Below are positions 20,283-30,000 of a stretch of 64,000 nucleotides of DNA, piece by piece. The stretch lies in the NCBI RefSeq assembly GCF_001701025.1, contig NZ_CP016793.1, positions 4,216,001-4,280,000 of the forward strand. The letters run 5' to 3'. Source of the DNA: Lentzea guizhouensis (lineage in GTDB: Bacteria > Actinomycetota > Actinomycetes > Mycobacteriales > Pseudonocardiaceae). Under the pieces are notes generated by a model that was given only the letters and a program-made list of their open reading frames with translations, was not told the DNA's origin and searched no databases. A program made the translations under genes and the position numbers. Numbering within the stretch: the stretch's first letter is position 1; every line of letters starts with the position of its first letter.

Positions 20283-21485
20283 GTGAACGAACCCGATCTT
20301 GCGTTTCTGGCGACTGACGAGCTGCTCGGCAGTTTTGTCGAGGAAGTGACGGAAATTCGGGTTCGCGAGAATGCGATGATGCGGAAAATAGCGGAAATGG
20401 AACGGCGTGGGGCCGCCGGCGAGCTGGGGTATCGGAACCTGGCCCAGGTGTTGCGCCACGCGGTGCGGTGGGACCTGAAGACCGCTCGGCTGTGGGTGGA
20501 GCGGGCGGTGGCGTTGAGCCGGGAGGTCACGCCGACCGGGGCTCTGCTGGAAGCGGAGCTGCCCGTCACCGCCGGTGTGGTGGCGGAAGGGGCGCTGTCC
20601 GGGGAGCACGTCAGCGTGGTGGCCGAGGTCATGCAGGAGCTGCCCGCCGAGGTGGAGAGGTCGGTCGTCGACTTCGCGCTGGACCACGAACCGGCGGCCG
20701 TGCGGGCGTTCGGCAAGGAGCTGGCATATCGGCTCTACCAGGACGATCCGGAGCCGCGGGAGATCGAGCCGCTCAGGCAGAAGAACCAGCTGCGCATGCA
20801 GTGGAGCGGTGACCGGCTGGAGATCTGGGCGAAGCTCGACAAGGTCGCGGGAGCCAAGTTCGAGGCGATGGTCGACCCGCTGGCGAAGCCCCGGCCGGAG
20901 ACGCCCGAGGAAGGGCCTGACCTGAGGTTTCGTGCAGAACGCGAAGGTGACGCCTTCGCCGAGCTGATCGACCTGGTCGCGCGTGCCGACCAGCTGCCCG
21001 AGCACGGCGGCGAGCCGGTCACGATGGTGCTGACCATGAAGTACGAGGACCTGGCCGCCGAGGTCGGTGCCGCGGGCCTCGACACCCGCGAGAGGGTGCC
21101 TGCGGGTGAAATGCGGCAGCTGGCCTGCACCGCGGGGATCGTCCCGGTCGTGCTGGGCGGGCGGTCGGAGGCGATGGACATCGGCCGCAAGACCCGCAGC
21201 TTCCCACCGGCGATCCGCCGCCTGCTCGTGACGCGAGATCGGGGGTGCGCCTTCCCCGGCTGCGAACGACCACCGAGACACTGCGACGCCCACCACGTGC
21301 AGCACTGGGCCGACGGCGGGGTGACGTCGGGGCACAACGCGGTGCTGCTGTGCCGGCACCACCACACCCTGATCCACCGGAGCGGGTGGCAGGTGGAGAT
21401 GGTCGCCGCCTCCCCGGTGTTCGTCGGGCCCGCCTGGCTCGACCCCGGCCGGGTGCCCCGGCGCAACCTCCTGCACGCCGCCTGA
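20283..21485 (+). CDS. DUF222 / HNH endonuclease domain protein (13E12 repeat family)
   Basis: The product is 400 residues. The first 270 are a helical DUF222-type region (AEMERRGAAGELGYRNLAQV) and the end is an HNH nuclease fold: two CxxC-type pairs and the core RDRGCAFPGCERPPRHCDAH, then HHVQHWADGG and LCRHHHTLIHR (about residues 317-365). Such proteins are multicopy in actinobacteria (the REP13E12-type family) and may be linked to mobility, but no flanking repeats or integrase are seen here. The start is GTG 20283. The upstream region is AT-richer than neighbours, mildly suggesting acquisition. Confidence 0.8.
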   Translation: MNEPDLAFLATDELLGSFVEEVTEIRVRENAMMRKIAEMERRGAAGELGYRNLAQVLRHAVRWDLKTARLWVERAVALSREVTPTGALLEAELPVTAGVVAEGALSGEHVSVVAEVMQELPAEVERSVVDFALDHEPAAVRAFGKELAYRLYQDDPEPREIEPLRQKNQLRMQWSGDRLEIWAKLDKVAGAKFEAMVDPLAKPRPETPEEGPDLRFRAEREGDAFAELIDLVARADQLPEHGGEPVTMVLTMKYEDLAAEVGAAGLDTRERVPAGEMRQLACTAGIVPVVLGGRSEAMDIGRKTRSFPPAIRRLLVTRDRGCAFPGCERPPRHCDAHHVQHWADGGVTSGHNAVLLCRHHHTLIHRSGWQVEMVAASPVFVGPAWLDPGRVPRRNLLHAA

Positions 21486-21497
21486 AACCACCCGAAC

Positions 21498-21526
21498 GGT
21501 CCTCTGCGCGACCCCGCTGCAGGACC
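21498..21526 (+). terminator. Hairpin after HNH gene
   Basis: GGTCCT (21498-21503) pairs with AGGACC (21521-21526), with GC pairs continuing inward past a small bulge. It lies 12 bases after the stop and before the promoter of the ABC ATPase gene. Confidence 0.45.
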
Positions 21527-21555
21527 CTCGGGAGGGGGTTCGGAACAATGGAGCC

Positions 21556-22359
21556 GTGGCGGACGTCGACGTGACAGATCTGGTCGTGCACATGGCGGGC
21601 GTATCGGTCCGCCGCGGGAAGAACACGCTGGTCGGCAACATCGACTGGAGTGTGGAGCTGGATGAGCGCTGGGTGGTCCTCGGCCCCAACGGAGCCGGCA
21701 AGACGACCCTGCTACGGCTCTCCAGTGCCGACCTGCACCCCACCAAGGGCAAGGTCCACCTCCTGGGTGAACGACTCGGCAAGACCGACGTCCAGGAGCT
21801 CAAGCCGCGGATCGGCCTCTGCAGCGCCGCCCTCAACGGGCGTGTTCCCGGTGACGAGAAGGTCGTCGACCTCGTCGTCTCCGCCGGGTACGCGGTGCTC
21901 GGGCGGTGGCGTGAGGAGTACGGCAAGGAGGACACCGGCCGGGCGCGTGAGCTCCTCGGCACCCTCGGCATCGAACACCTCGCCGACCGGCTCTACGGCA
22001 CGCTCAGCGAAGGCGAGCGCAAGCGGACCCTCATCGCCCGCGCGCTCATGACCGACCCCGAGATGCTCCTGCTCGACGAACCCGCCGCCGGCCTCGACCT
22101 CGGCGGACGCGAAGACCTCGTCGCCAAGCTGTCCGAGCTCGCGCTCGACCCCGACGCGCCCGCGATGGTCCTGGTCACCCACCACGTCGAAGAGATCCCG
22201 CCCGGCTTCACCCACGCGATGCTGCTGCGCGAAGGCTCCGTCGTGGCACAGGGGCTCCTGGACGACGTGATGACCGAGGAGAACCTGTCCAAGACCTTCG
22301 GGCAGGACCTCGAGCTGCAGAAGTCCGGAGAGCGCTTCTTCGCCCGCCGCCGGGTCTGA
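21556..22359 (+). CDS. ABC transporter ATP-binding protein (Rv3041c-like)
   Basis: A single ABC ATPase domain of 267 residues. Walker A is GPNGAGKTTL (about residue 43), the signature is LSEGERKR (about 150), Walker B is MLLLDEPAAG (about 170), and the switch His is in VLVTHHVEEIP. There is no permease gene beside it, so the partner is unknown or it may act without transport, as some orphan ATPases do. It leads a run of four genes in the same order as Rv3041c, Rv3039c, Rv3038c and Rv3037c. GTG 21556 follows an AACAAT box by six bases, suggesting a leaderless start. Confidence 0.88.
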   Translation: MADVDVTDLVVHMAGVSVRRGKNTLVGNIDWSVELDERWVVLGPNGAGKTTLLRLSSADLHPTKGKVHLLGERLGKTDVQELKPRIGLCSAALNGRVPGDEKVVDLVVSAGYAVLGRWREEYGKEDTGRARELLGTLGIEHLADRLYGTLSEGERKRTLIARALMTDPEMLLLDEPAAGLDLGGREDLVAKLSELALDPDAPAMVLVTHHVEEIPPGFTHAMLLREGSVVAQGLLDDVMTEENLSKTFGQDLELQKSGERFFARRRV

Positions 22360-22414
22360 GAAGCTACCGCCGGGTAACGTGACATCGCCGTCGCGAGAAC
22401 ACAGGAGGGCCGCA

Positions 22415-23194
22415 GTGGCTGAGTTCGTCAGGCTCGAGGTCGAGGACGGGATCGGCACGATCCGGTTGGAACGTCCGCCGATGAACGCGCTGAACCGGCA
22501 GGTGCAGACCGAGCTGCAGGCAGCCGCGAAGGAAGCTTCCGAGCGGTCCGACGTGTACGCGGTGATCATGTACGGCGGCGAGAAGGTGTTCGCGGCCGGT
22601 GCGGACGTCAAGGAGTTCGCGCAGATCTCCCACGCCGAGATGACGCTGCGGGCCAAGGGGCTGTCGGACGCGCTCGGCGCGCTCGCCACCGTGCCCAAGC
22701 CGACCGTCGCGGCGATCACCGGCTACGCGCTCGGCGGCGGCTTCGAGGTCGCGCTCGGCTGCGACCGGCGCATCGCCGGTGACAACGCCAAGCTCGGTCA
22801 GCCCGAGATCCTGCTCGGCCTCATCCCCGGCGGTGGTGGCACGCAGCGCCTCGCCAGGCTGATCGGGCCCGCCAAGACCAAGGACCTGCTCTACACCGGG
22901 CGGTTCGTCGGTGCCGAGGAGGCGCTGCGGATCGGCATGGTCGACGAGGTCGTCGCGCCCGACGACGTCTACGCCGCCGCCGTGCGCTGGGCCAAGCAGT
23001 TCGTCAACGGACCCGTGCTCGCGCTCGCCGCCACCAAGGCCGCCGTCGACGGTGGGCTCGACACCGACCTCGAGTCGGGGCTCAAGCTCGAGAGCCACCT
23101 CTTCGCGGCGCTGTTCGCGACCGAGGACAAGAAGGCCGGCGTCGCGTCGTTCATCGAGAACGGTCCCGGAAAGGCGAAGTTCAGTGGCAACTGA
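22415..23194 (+). CDS. Enoyl-CoA hydratase/isomerase family protein (EchA17-like)
   Basis: The product is 259 residues of the crotonase fold. The oxyanion-hole segments are FAAGADVKEFAQI and GYALGGGFEVALGCD, and the two acid positions fall in LGQPEILLGLIPGGGGTQRL, consistent with a true hydratase. The start is GTG 22415, not the frame opening at 22379, because AGGAGGG lies 5 bases upstream. The 3' end overlaps the next methyltransferase gene by 11 bases. The position matches mycobacterial Rv3039c (echA17). The acyl substrate cannot be told from sequence. Confidence 0.88.
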   Translation: MAEFVRLEVEDGIGTIRLERPPMNALNRQVQTELQAAAKEASERSDVYAVIMYGGEKVFAAGADVKEFAQISHAEMTLRAKGLSDALGALATVPKPTVAAITGYALGGGFEVALGCDRRIAGDNAKLGQPEILLGLIPGGGGTQRLARLIGPAKTKDLLYTGRFVGAEEALRIGMVDEVVAPDDVYAAAVRWAKQFVNGPVLALAATKAAVDGGLDTDLESGLKLESHLFAALFATEDKKAGVASFIENGPGKAKFSGN

Positions 23195-24140
23195 CCCGGC
23201 ACCCAACCCCCACGCGACCGCGGAGCAGGTCGAGGCGGCCTACCAGGACACCAAGCTCGCGCAGGTGCTCTACCACGACTGGGAAGCCGGCACCTACGAC
23301 GAGAAGTGGTCGATCTCGTACGACGACCGCTGCATCACCTACGCGACGGACCGCTTCCGCGCCGCCGCCGGTGACGTCGGCCCGTACGAGCACGCGCTCG
23401 AACTGGGCTGCGGCACCGGCTTCTTCCTGCTGAACCTCATGCAGGGCGGGGTGATCAAGAAGGGCTCGGTCACCGACCTGTCACCCGGCATGGTCGAGGT
23501 CGCGCTGCGCAACGCCGAGCACCTGGGCCTCGACGTCGACGGCCGGGTCGCGGACGCCGAGCGGATCCCGTACGACGACAACACGTTCGACCTCGTCGTC
23601 GGTCACGCGGTGCTGCACCACATCCCCGATGTGGAGGCGGCGATGCGCGAGGTGCTGCGGGTGCTCAAGCCCGGCGGCAAGTTCGTGTTCGCGGGCGACC
23701 CGACGAACATCGGCAACTTCTACGCCCGCAAGCTCGGCCAGGCGACCTGGTGGCTGACCACCACCATCACCAAGGCCGTGCCCGTGCTCAACGACTGGCG
23801 CCGCCCGCAGGAGGAGCTCGACGAGTCCTCCCGCGCGGCCGCCCTGGAAGCCGTCGTCGACCTGCACACGTTCGACCCGGACCAGCTGGAGGCCACGGCC
23901 AGGCGAGCGGGTGCGGTCGGCGTCCACGCGGTCACCGACGAGCTGTCCGCTGCGCTGTTCGGCTGGCCGGTGCGCACGTTCGAGGCCGCCGTGCCGCGCG
24001 AGAAGCTCGGCTTCGGCTGGGCGATGTTCGCCTACCGCACCTGGCAGAACCTGTCCTGGGTCGACCAGAACGTGCTCGCGAAGGTGCTGCCGCGCGAGGT
24101 GTTCTACAACGTGTCGATCACCGGCAAGAAGGCCAAGTAA
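23184..24140 (+). CDS. Class I SAM-dependent methyltransferase (Rv3038c-like)
   Basis: The product is 318 residues beginning at GTG 23184, inside the last codons of the enoyl-CoA hydratase gene. The SAM-binding motif I is HALELGCGTGFFLLNLM (about residue 72), followed by DLSPGMVEVA, an acidic motif II region and DLVVGHAVLHHIPD. The C-terminal third (about 100 residues) has hydrophobic helices and is longer than a minimal methyltransferase. The position matches Rv3038c. The substrate is unknown. Confidence 0.85.
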   Translation: MATDPAPNPHATAEQVEAAYQDTKLAQVLYHDWEAGTYDEKWSISYDDRCITYATDRFRAAAGDVGPYEHALELGCGTGFFLLNLMQGGVIKKGSVTDLSPGMVEVALRNAEHLGLDVDGRVADAERIPYDDNTFDLVVGHAVLHHIPDVEAAMREVLRVLKPGGKFVFAGDPTNIGNFYARKLGQATWWLTTTITKAVPVLNDWRRPQEELDESSRAAALEAVVDLHTFDPDQLEATARRAGAVGVHAVTDELSAALFGWPVRTFEAAVPREKLGFGWAMFAYRTWQNLSWVDQNVLAKVLPREVFYNVSITGKKAK

Positions 24141-24144
24141 GGCG

Positions 24145-25305
24145 TTGGGGTACGCGTTCACCTCGGACGACGTGGCGTTCCTGCGCTCTGCCGCCGGAAC
24201 CGCCGCACTCGCCGAGGTGGACGCGTTGCCGTTCACGGACTCCTCGCGGCTGCACGACGTCGGCGTTGCCCGCAAGCTGCTCGGCGACGGGTTCGCGCCG
24301 GTCGTGGAGACCGTGCTGCTGCGGCGCAAGTCGCTGGCCAAGCTGGAGGACGTCGGCGGCTGGCTGTTCACCGACGACGCGCTGCAGCAGGCCACCGCGT
24401 CGGCTGTCGCGCGGCACCGGGCCGAGCGGTTCCGCGGCCGGGACGTCCACGACGTCACGTGCTCGATCGGCGCGGACCTGCGGGCGCTGGGCGAGGTCGC
24501 CGCGCGGTGCCTCGGGTCGGACCTCGACCCGGTGCGGCTCGCCATGGCGCACAACAACGTTCCCGGCACGCCCGTCGTGCGGGCCGATGCGCTGAAACCC
24601 GTCTCCAGGGGGACGGCGGTCACCGTCGACCCGGCCAGGCGCGACTCCTCCGGGCGCCGCAAGTGGCATCCGCAGGACTTCCTGCCGCCGCTGGACGAGC
24701 TCGCCGAGGTCTACGCGCACACCGACCTCGCGGTGAAGTGCGCGCCCGGCATCGACTTCGCGGTCGCGCCGTGGGCGGACGAGGTCGAGCTGGTGTCGCT
24801 CGACGGGGCGGTGCGCGAGGCCTGCCTGTGGACCAGAGGGCTTGCCACACCAGGGGTTTCGCGCCGCGCCACGGTGCTGCACGGCGACGCGGCGTGGACG
24901 TTGACCGACGCCGAACCCGACGACTGCGCGGTCGCGCCGCCCGGTGAGTGGATCGTCGACCCGGACGGTGCCGTCGTGCGCGCGGGCCTGGTGCGGCACT
25001 ACGCGGCCCGCCACGGCCTGCACCAGCTCGACGACCGCATCGCCTACCTCAGCGGGCCGAAGCCGCCGCCGGGCATCCGGGCGTTCCGCGTGCTCGACCA
25101 CGCGCACTACACCGAGAAGGCACTCAAGTCGGCGCTGAAGGCGCGGGGTGTCGGGCGGCTGGAGATCCTGGTGCGCGGACTGGACGTCGACCCGAACACG
25201 TTGCGCAAGCGCCTCAAGCTCAGCGGTCCCGACGAGGCCACGGTCGTGCTGACCAGGATCGGCTCGAAGCCGGTCATGGTGCTGTGCCGGCCTGAGCGGA
25301 CCTGA
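24145..25305 (+). CDS. THUMP-like / class I SAM methyltransferase family protein (Rv3037c-like)
   Basis: The product is about 386 residues if it starts at TTG 24145 (MGYAFTSDDVAFLRS), which matches how homologues begin and has TAAGG just upstream; GTG 24172 is the alternative. A Rossmann-type methyltransferase core is visible (DVTCSIGADLRAL, then GSDLDPVRLAMAHNN, and TVDPARRDSSGRR), and the C-terminal region ends in a THUMP-like domain (RVLDHAHYTEKALKSALKAR). Lies 4 bases after the previous stop. It corresponds to Rv3037c, probably an RNA-modifying enzyme by family, but the target is not known. Confidence 0.82.
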   Translation: MGYAFTSDDVAFLRSAAGTAALAEVDALPFTDSSRLHDVGVARKLLGDGFAPVVETVLLRRKSLAKLEDVGGWLFTDDALQQATASAVARHRAERFRGRDVHDVTCSIGADLRALGEVAARCLGSDLDPVRLAMAHNNVPGTPVVRADALKPVSRGTAVTVDPARRDSSGRRKWHPQDFLPPLDELAEVYAHTDLAVKCAPGIDFAVAPWADEVELVSLDGAVREACLWTRGLATPGVSRRATVLHGDAAWTLTDAEPDDCAVAPPGEWIVDPDGAVVRAGLVRHYAARHGLHQLDDRIAYLSGPKPPPGIRAFRVLDHAHYTEKALKSALKARGVGRLEILVRGLDVDPNTLRKRLKLSGPDEATVVLTRIGSKPVMVLCRPERT

Positions 25306-25332
25306 GTCGTTCCAGCCGCGGTTCGGCGTCGA

Positions 25333-25899
25333 TCAGCTCGGCGCGAAGGCGGTGAGCACGAGGTCCAGCCGGTCCTCGTCGAGGTCGGGACGCAACCGCC
25401 GGCCGTGGCGCAGCGTGGCGATGCCGTGCAGGGCGCTCCAGAACGCCTCGGCGAGCGCGTCGAGGTCGCGGTCGCCGGCAACGGGTTCCAGCGCGGCGAC
25501 GATCTCGCCGAACGACGTGCGCAGCTCGGCCGGCGTCTCCTCGCTGCCGAACGCGATGTCGACCCGCTGCACGAACATGGCGTCGTAGAGCGCGGGCCGT
25601 TCGCCGGCGAACCGCAGGTAGGCCTGCGCGAGAGCGCGCAACGGCTCGGTGGCGCCGGTGCGCGCGGCACGCATCTGACTGCCGAGCTCGGCGAAGCCCT
25701 GGATGGCGACCGCGCGCACGATCGCGTCCTTGCCCTTGAAGTGGCTGTAGAGCACCGGCTGGCTGTACTCGACCTTCTCGGCGAGCCGGCGCGTCGTCAC
25801 CGCGTCCCAGCCGTCCGACTCGGCCAGTTCACGGGCCGCGTCGATGATCAGCTGGTGGCGCTCTGCTCGTTCGCGCTCCCGGCGCTCCTGGACGGACAC
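25333..25899 (-). CDS. TetR-family transcriptional regulator
   Basis: The product is 188 residues. The N-terminal helix-turn-helix reads WDAVTTRRLAEKVEYSQPVL followed by YSHFKGKDAIV; the remainder is the ligand-binding helical domain. The start is GTG 25899, seven bases after TAGATT (complement of 25907-25912), so it is probably leaderless. The -10 box overlaps a perfect palindrome (25910-25922), and a second palindrome of the same half-site lies before the divergent DUF4267 gene, so it most likely represses itself and that gene. The inducer is unknown. Confidence 0.9.
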   Translation of the reverse strand: MSVQERRERERAERHQLIIDAARELAESDGWDAVTTRRLAEKVEYSQPVLYSHFKGKDAIVRAVAIQGFAELGSQMRAARTGATEPLRALAQAYLRFAGERPALYDAMFVQRVDIAFGSEETPAELRTSFGEIVAALEPVAGDRDLDALAEAFWSALHGIATLRHGRRLRPDLDEDRLDLVLTAFAPS

Positions 25900-25909
25900 G
25901 ACACAGAAT

Positions 25910-25922
25910 CTAGCACTGCTAG
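25910..25922. promoter_or_regulatory. TetR operator 1 (CTAGCA-n-TGCTAG)
   Basis: CTAGCACTGCTAG is a perfect palindrome around one central base. It lies 11 bases upstream of the TetR start and overlaps its probable -10 box. The same half-sites recur at 25961-25973. Confidence 0.75.
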
Positions 25923-25948
25923 ACAAACGAGCGGCCGATGCGTTAGCG

Positions 25949-25976
25949 TTGCTCGTGTCGCTAGCAGTGCTAGGTG
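25949..25976 (+). promoter_or_regulatory. Probable promoter of DUF4267 gene
   Basis: TTGCTC (25949-25954) and TAGGTG (25971-25976) are spaced by 16 bases. The second TetR palindrome covers the spacer and -10 box, the position expected for repression. Confidence 0.4.
25961..25973. promoter_or_regulatory. TetR operator 2 (CTAGCA-n-TGCTAG)
   Basis: CTAGCAGTGCTAG is a perfect palindrome differing from operator 1 only in the central base. Its centre lies 51 bp from that of operator 1 and it is 26 bases upstream of the DUF4267 start. Confidence 0.75.
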
Positions 25977-25999
25977 TTCGGCTCCTGGGAGGGTGTGTC

Positions 26000-26413
26000 A
26001 TGCGGTTGACCACGGTCATGGCTTGGCTCGTCGTGGTGGCGGGCTTCGTGTTCGGGCTGAACTTCCTGCTCAACGGGCACGGCGCGGCCGCCGGGTTCGG
26101 CATCGTCGACCCGAGCGGCTACTACGTGGTGAAGGGCGTGCGCGACCTGGCGTACGCGTTGACGGCGCTGATCCTGCTGGTGCTGCGCCAGCGGCGGGCG
26201 CTCGGCTGGGTGGTGCTCGCCGACTCGGTCATCCCGATCGGCGACTTCTTCTCGGTCGTCACGTCCGGCGGCAGCCTGGCCTACGCGGCCGCGGTGCACG
26301 GCTCGGCGGCCGTGCTGGTGCTGATCACCGCGGCACTGTTGCTCCGCGAGTCAGCTCACGCACCGTCTGCGCCAGCTGGGGATCTTCGACCTCGCCCAGC
26401 AACAGCCCGCTGA
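26000..26413 (+). CDS. DUF4267-type small membrane protein
   Basis: The product is 137 residues with four predicted membrane helices (MAWLVVVAGFVFGLNFLL; VRDLAYALTALILLVL; LGWVVLADSVIPIGDFF; AAAVHGSAAVLVLITAALLL). The ATG at 26000 has GGGAGGG seven bases upstream. The sequence pattern matches DUF4267 as I recall it. It is divergent from a TetR gene and has that regulator's palindrome in its promoter, a common layout for small inducible membrane proteins of unknown role. Its last 89 bases overlap the 3' end of the nucleotidyltransferase gene on the other strand. Confidence 0.75.
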   Translation: MRLTTVMAWLVVVAGFVFGLNFLLNGHGAAAGFGIVDPSGYYVVKGVRDLAYALTALILLVLRQRRALGWVVLADSVIPIGDFFSVVTSGGSLAYAAAVHGSAAVLVLITAALLLRESAHAPSAPAGDLRPRPATAR

Positions 26414-27050
26414 GCACCCGGAACGCGCGCAGCAGCTCCTCGGGGTGCGTGGACAGCGGCAGCGTGCCGCCGAACTCGCCTGCGTCGGACAGGTCGTCGA
26501 GGCCGCGGCCTTGGACAGCGCTGACGCCCTGTCTGAGGCAGCGCAACGACATCACGTGGTCGCGCATGGCGTTGATCATGTACAGCGCCTGCCACACCCG
26601 GCCCCTCGCGAGGCTCGAGCGGACGTGCAGCGCGTGGAGCCACGCCAGGCCGATGAGCTCGCCGCGGTCGGGCTGCCGCGCCCTCGGGACGTCGTTGGTC
26701 TCGCCGAAGAGCACCCGGAACGCGGGTCCGCTCGCGCCGAACTCGTCGGCGGGCCAGAAGGCGACGTCGACCTGCAGCGTCGTGCGCATCAGGAAGACCC
26801 GGAACAGGGTCGCGCCGTGATGCACGTCGAGGTGGCCGACGGCACCGCACGCGTAGAGGAGCTCGGTCCAGTCCTTGACCACCGCGTTCATCTCGCGGTC
26901 GACCGAGAGGGCGAAGTCGATGTCGGACCAGCGGTCTTCGGAGTCCAGCGCGGCCGACCCCGTCACCGCCGCCCCGACCACCCGCGGGTCGGAGTGGGCG
27001 GCGCTGACGAGGTCGCTCCGCAGCCGGTCACGTTCGGCAACGGTGAACAC
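26325..27050 (-). CDS. Nucleotidyltransferase-domain protein
   Basis: The product is 241 residues. The N-terminal part has the minimal nucleotidyltransferase motif GSAAL, ten residues, then WSDIDFAL, with a third acidic position later in TLQVDVAFWP. The rest is a helical region with HALHVRSSLARGRVWQALYM, like the substrate domain of aminoglycoside-nucleotidyltransferase-like proteins. The substrate is unknown, and an antibiotic role should not be assumed. GTG 27050 is six bases from TAGTGT (complement of 27057-27062), so it is probably leaderless. Overlaps the DUF4267 gene tail-to-tail. Confidence 0.8.
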   Translation of the reverse strand: MFTVAERDRLRSDLVSAAHSDPRVVGAAVTGSAALDSEDRWSDIDFALSVDREMNAVVKDWTELLYACGAVGHLDVHHGATLFRVFLMRTTLQVDVAFWPADEFGASGPAFRVLFGETNDVPRARQPDRGELIGLAWLHALHVRSSLARGRVWQALYMINAMRDHVMSLRCLRQGVSAVQGRGLDDLSDAGEFGGTLPLSTHPEELLRAFRVLSGLLLGEVEDPQLAQTVRELTRGATVPR

Positions 27051-27068
27051 GGCTCAACACTATGGGCG

Positions 27069-27089
27069 CTGACTCGAGTCCCGAGTCAG
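27069..27089. terminator. 8-bp hairpin after the GH92 gene
   Basis: CTGACTCG (27069-27076) pairs with CGAGTCAG (27082-27089) around a 5-base loop. It lies 9 bases after the GH92 stop and just upstream of the nucleotidyltransferase promoter, so it is either a terminator or an operator. Confidence 0.45.
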
Positions 27090-27097
27090 GTTCCGCC

Positions 27098-30000
27098 TCA
27101 TGCTGTCGCGACGGCGAAGACGTGCAGGTTGACGTCCTCGGGCAGGACGACGCTCTGCAGCACCTTGCCCTCCGGCGCCACGTACGTCTTCGTGGCGAAG
27201 ATGTGCGTGGCCACCTTCTCACTGCCGCCGCCGAGCTGGTTGCGGTACGGGGTGTTCGCGACGACCACGTTGCCGTAGCTCGGTGCCGCCCCGCCGCCGC
27301 CGAGCGTCCAGTCGCTGAACCCGATCTCGACCGGTGCCGTGGTGCCGTCGGTGAACGTCACCGTGGCGGTGCGGGTGCGCGCCCCGTTGGCCGCCGAGCC
27401 GAGGAACGCGAGCTTCGTGCCGGACAGCGTGAGCTTCTGCTTGTTCGCGGTGACGTTGTCCGGGCGGCCGGCGGGGGAGCCGGGCCAGGTGAACGTGAGG
27501 CCGTCGACGGTGCCGGTCTGGCCGGGCACGAGGCCCGCCGTGGCCAGCGCCTGCCGCGAGTAGCTGTAGCCGCCGCCGTCGAAGTCGCCGTCGCCGGTGG
27601 CGTCGTCGGAGGCACCGACGTTGTTCACCGCGGCGAGCATGCTGCCCTCCTGCGCGACCTTCGCGGTCATCGGCAGCACGACCGGTTTGGCGGCGCCCTC
27701 CACGGTCACCGTGACGGTGAAGTCGTAGAAGCCCTCCGCCGTACCGGGTGCGGCGCTCACCTGGAACGACGACGGCACCGCGCCGGTGGTGGGGGTGAAC
27801 GTCAGCGACTCGGGGCCGGTGATCGTGTAGGTCGCCTTGGGGTCGCCGTCGTAGAGCTTGACCGCGTTGACCTTCGCCGTGACCGAGGCACCGGGCGCGA
27901 CGACGAGCTGCTGCGGTTCGACGGTCAGGTAGTACGGCTGGTCGTGCTTGATCGGCTGCTCGCCGTCGCGGAACGACGGCGGTGCGTCGGTCGCGCCGGT
28001 GCCCCAGGAGGACGGCTTGCCGCCGAGCACGAAGTCGAGCTTGCCGCCGCGCTGCACGAACGACTCCGGCAGCCAGGTCTTGGTCGCGCTGCGGCCGTTG
28101 ACCTTCAGCGACTGCACGTACTTGTTGGCGGTGCTCGCGCCGGGCGCGGTGATGACGATGTCCTTGCCGCCACCGCGGTTGATCTTCACCGAGGTGAACA
28201 GCGGGCTGCTCAGCACCAGCTCGGCGCGCGAGGGCACCTGCGGGTACATGCCCATGGCGGTGAACACGAACCACGACGACATCGCGCCGAGGTCGTCGTT
28301 GCCGGGGATGCCGCCGGGGGCGTTCTTCCACAGCGTGTTCACGGTCTCGCGCAACGTCTCCTGCGTCTTCGCGGGCTGGCCGGTGTAGTTGTAGAGCCAC
28401 GGCACGTTCACCGACGGCTCGTTGTCCAGTTCGGACTTGGCGCCGCCCTTGCCGGTGAGCGCCCAGCTGCCGTCGGCGTTGTGGAAGAAGTCGTCGAGCC
28501 GCTTGTTCGCGCGGTCCTTGCCGCCCAACGACTCCACGAGCCCGGCCACGTTGTGCGTGACCATCCAGGTGTACTGCGCGCTGCTGCCCTCGACGAACCC
28601 GTTGCCGGTGTCGGGCGTGAAGTCCTTGACCCACGTGCCGTCGGCGTTGCGGTTGCGGATGTAGCCGCCGGTGCTGTGCGCGACCGGGTCGAAGTTGTTC
28701 TGCCACCACTGGGAACGCTCGGCGAACGTCCTCGCGGTCTTGCGGTCGCCCGTGCGCTCGGCGAGCTGGCTGATCGCGAAGTCGGCCGCGGAGATCTCCA
28801 GGGTCTCCGCCGCGCCACCCCAGGCGTTCGACACGGACGGCATGTACTTGTGCTTCAGGTACTTGTCGAGCGACGGCCGCTGCCCGACCGACATCACGGC
28901 CCAGCCGTCCTTGCTCAGGTCGAGCGGGGTCGGCACGGTCGCGGCCTTGACCAGTGACTTCAGCGAGGTCCTCAGGTCGTAGCCCTCACCGCCGAACGCG
29001 GAGATCGCGGCGAGTGCGATCGGGGCGGGGTCGCCGTTCATCACGTGCGTGCCGCCGTTGTTGTGCGACCAGCGGTCCCAGACGCCGCCGTTCTGCTCGG
29101 CCTGGTTCAGCAGCGACTGCGCGATGTCCGAGCCGATCTGCGGTTCCAGCAGGGTGAGCAGCTGCAGCTGCGAGCGGTAGACGTCCCAGCCGGAGAAGGT
29201 GCCGTACTGGGCCTTCTGCCGTTGCCGGTTGATCTTGTGCACCTTGCCGTCGAAGCCGGCGTACTCGCCGTTGACGTCGCTGAAGAGGTTGGGGTGCAAC
29301 AGCGAGTGGTACAGCGCGGTGTAGAACTTCGTGCGGTCGTCATCGGAGCCGCCGCCGACCGCGATGCGCTTGAGCTGCTTCTGCCACGCGATGTAGGCGT
29401 TGTCCCGCATGTCCTCGATGGACTGGCCCTTGTTCTCGGCCTTGAGGTTGGCCTTGGCGTTGTCGAGGCTGACGTAGGAGATGCCCACCTTGACGTTCAC
29501 CTGCGCGCCCGGCTCGAAGCCGAGGTAGGCGCCGGAACCCTTGCCCAGCACCGGCCAGCCGTTGGTGCCGTACGTCGTGCCGCCCTTGGAGGTCGTGCCT
29601 CCGGGCGTGACAACGTTGTCCTGGTACGTGCCGACCTCTGTGAACGGCTGGTCGAACTCCGCCACGAAGTGCAGCGTGTAGTAGCTGCGGCGGCCCACCT
29701 GGTTGATGTAGCCGCAGAAGTTGCCGGACGTGACGCTGCCGGTGATCGTCCGCTTGTCCTGGTCGACCACGGTCTGCGCGTCGGAGGAGCCGACCTGCGA
29801 CTTGGAGGTGTTGACCAGCACCGTGGCGGGCTTGTCGGCGGGGAAGGTGAACCGCGCGGCACCGGTGCGTTCGGTGGCGGACAGCTCGGCCTTCGCGCCG
29901 GACTTGAGCGTCACGTCGTAGCGGCCGGGCTTGGCCACCTCGTCGGCGTGCGCGAACTCGCTGGCGTAAATGGCATCGGTGGCGTCGGTGGTGGGGCTGC

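Noticed and set aside
17874..21971. Single 1365-residue protein including glgX
   Set aside because: Only the part from ATG 19988 matches GlgX; the upstream 660 residues are antisense to the HNH gene and intergenic DNA.
26325..27050. Aminoglycoside resistance gene
   Set aside because: Only the generic nucleotidyltransferase motif is present; nothing specific to drug substrates can be seen.
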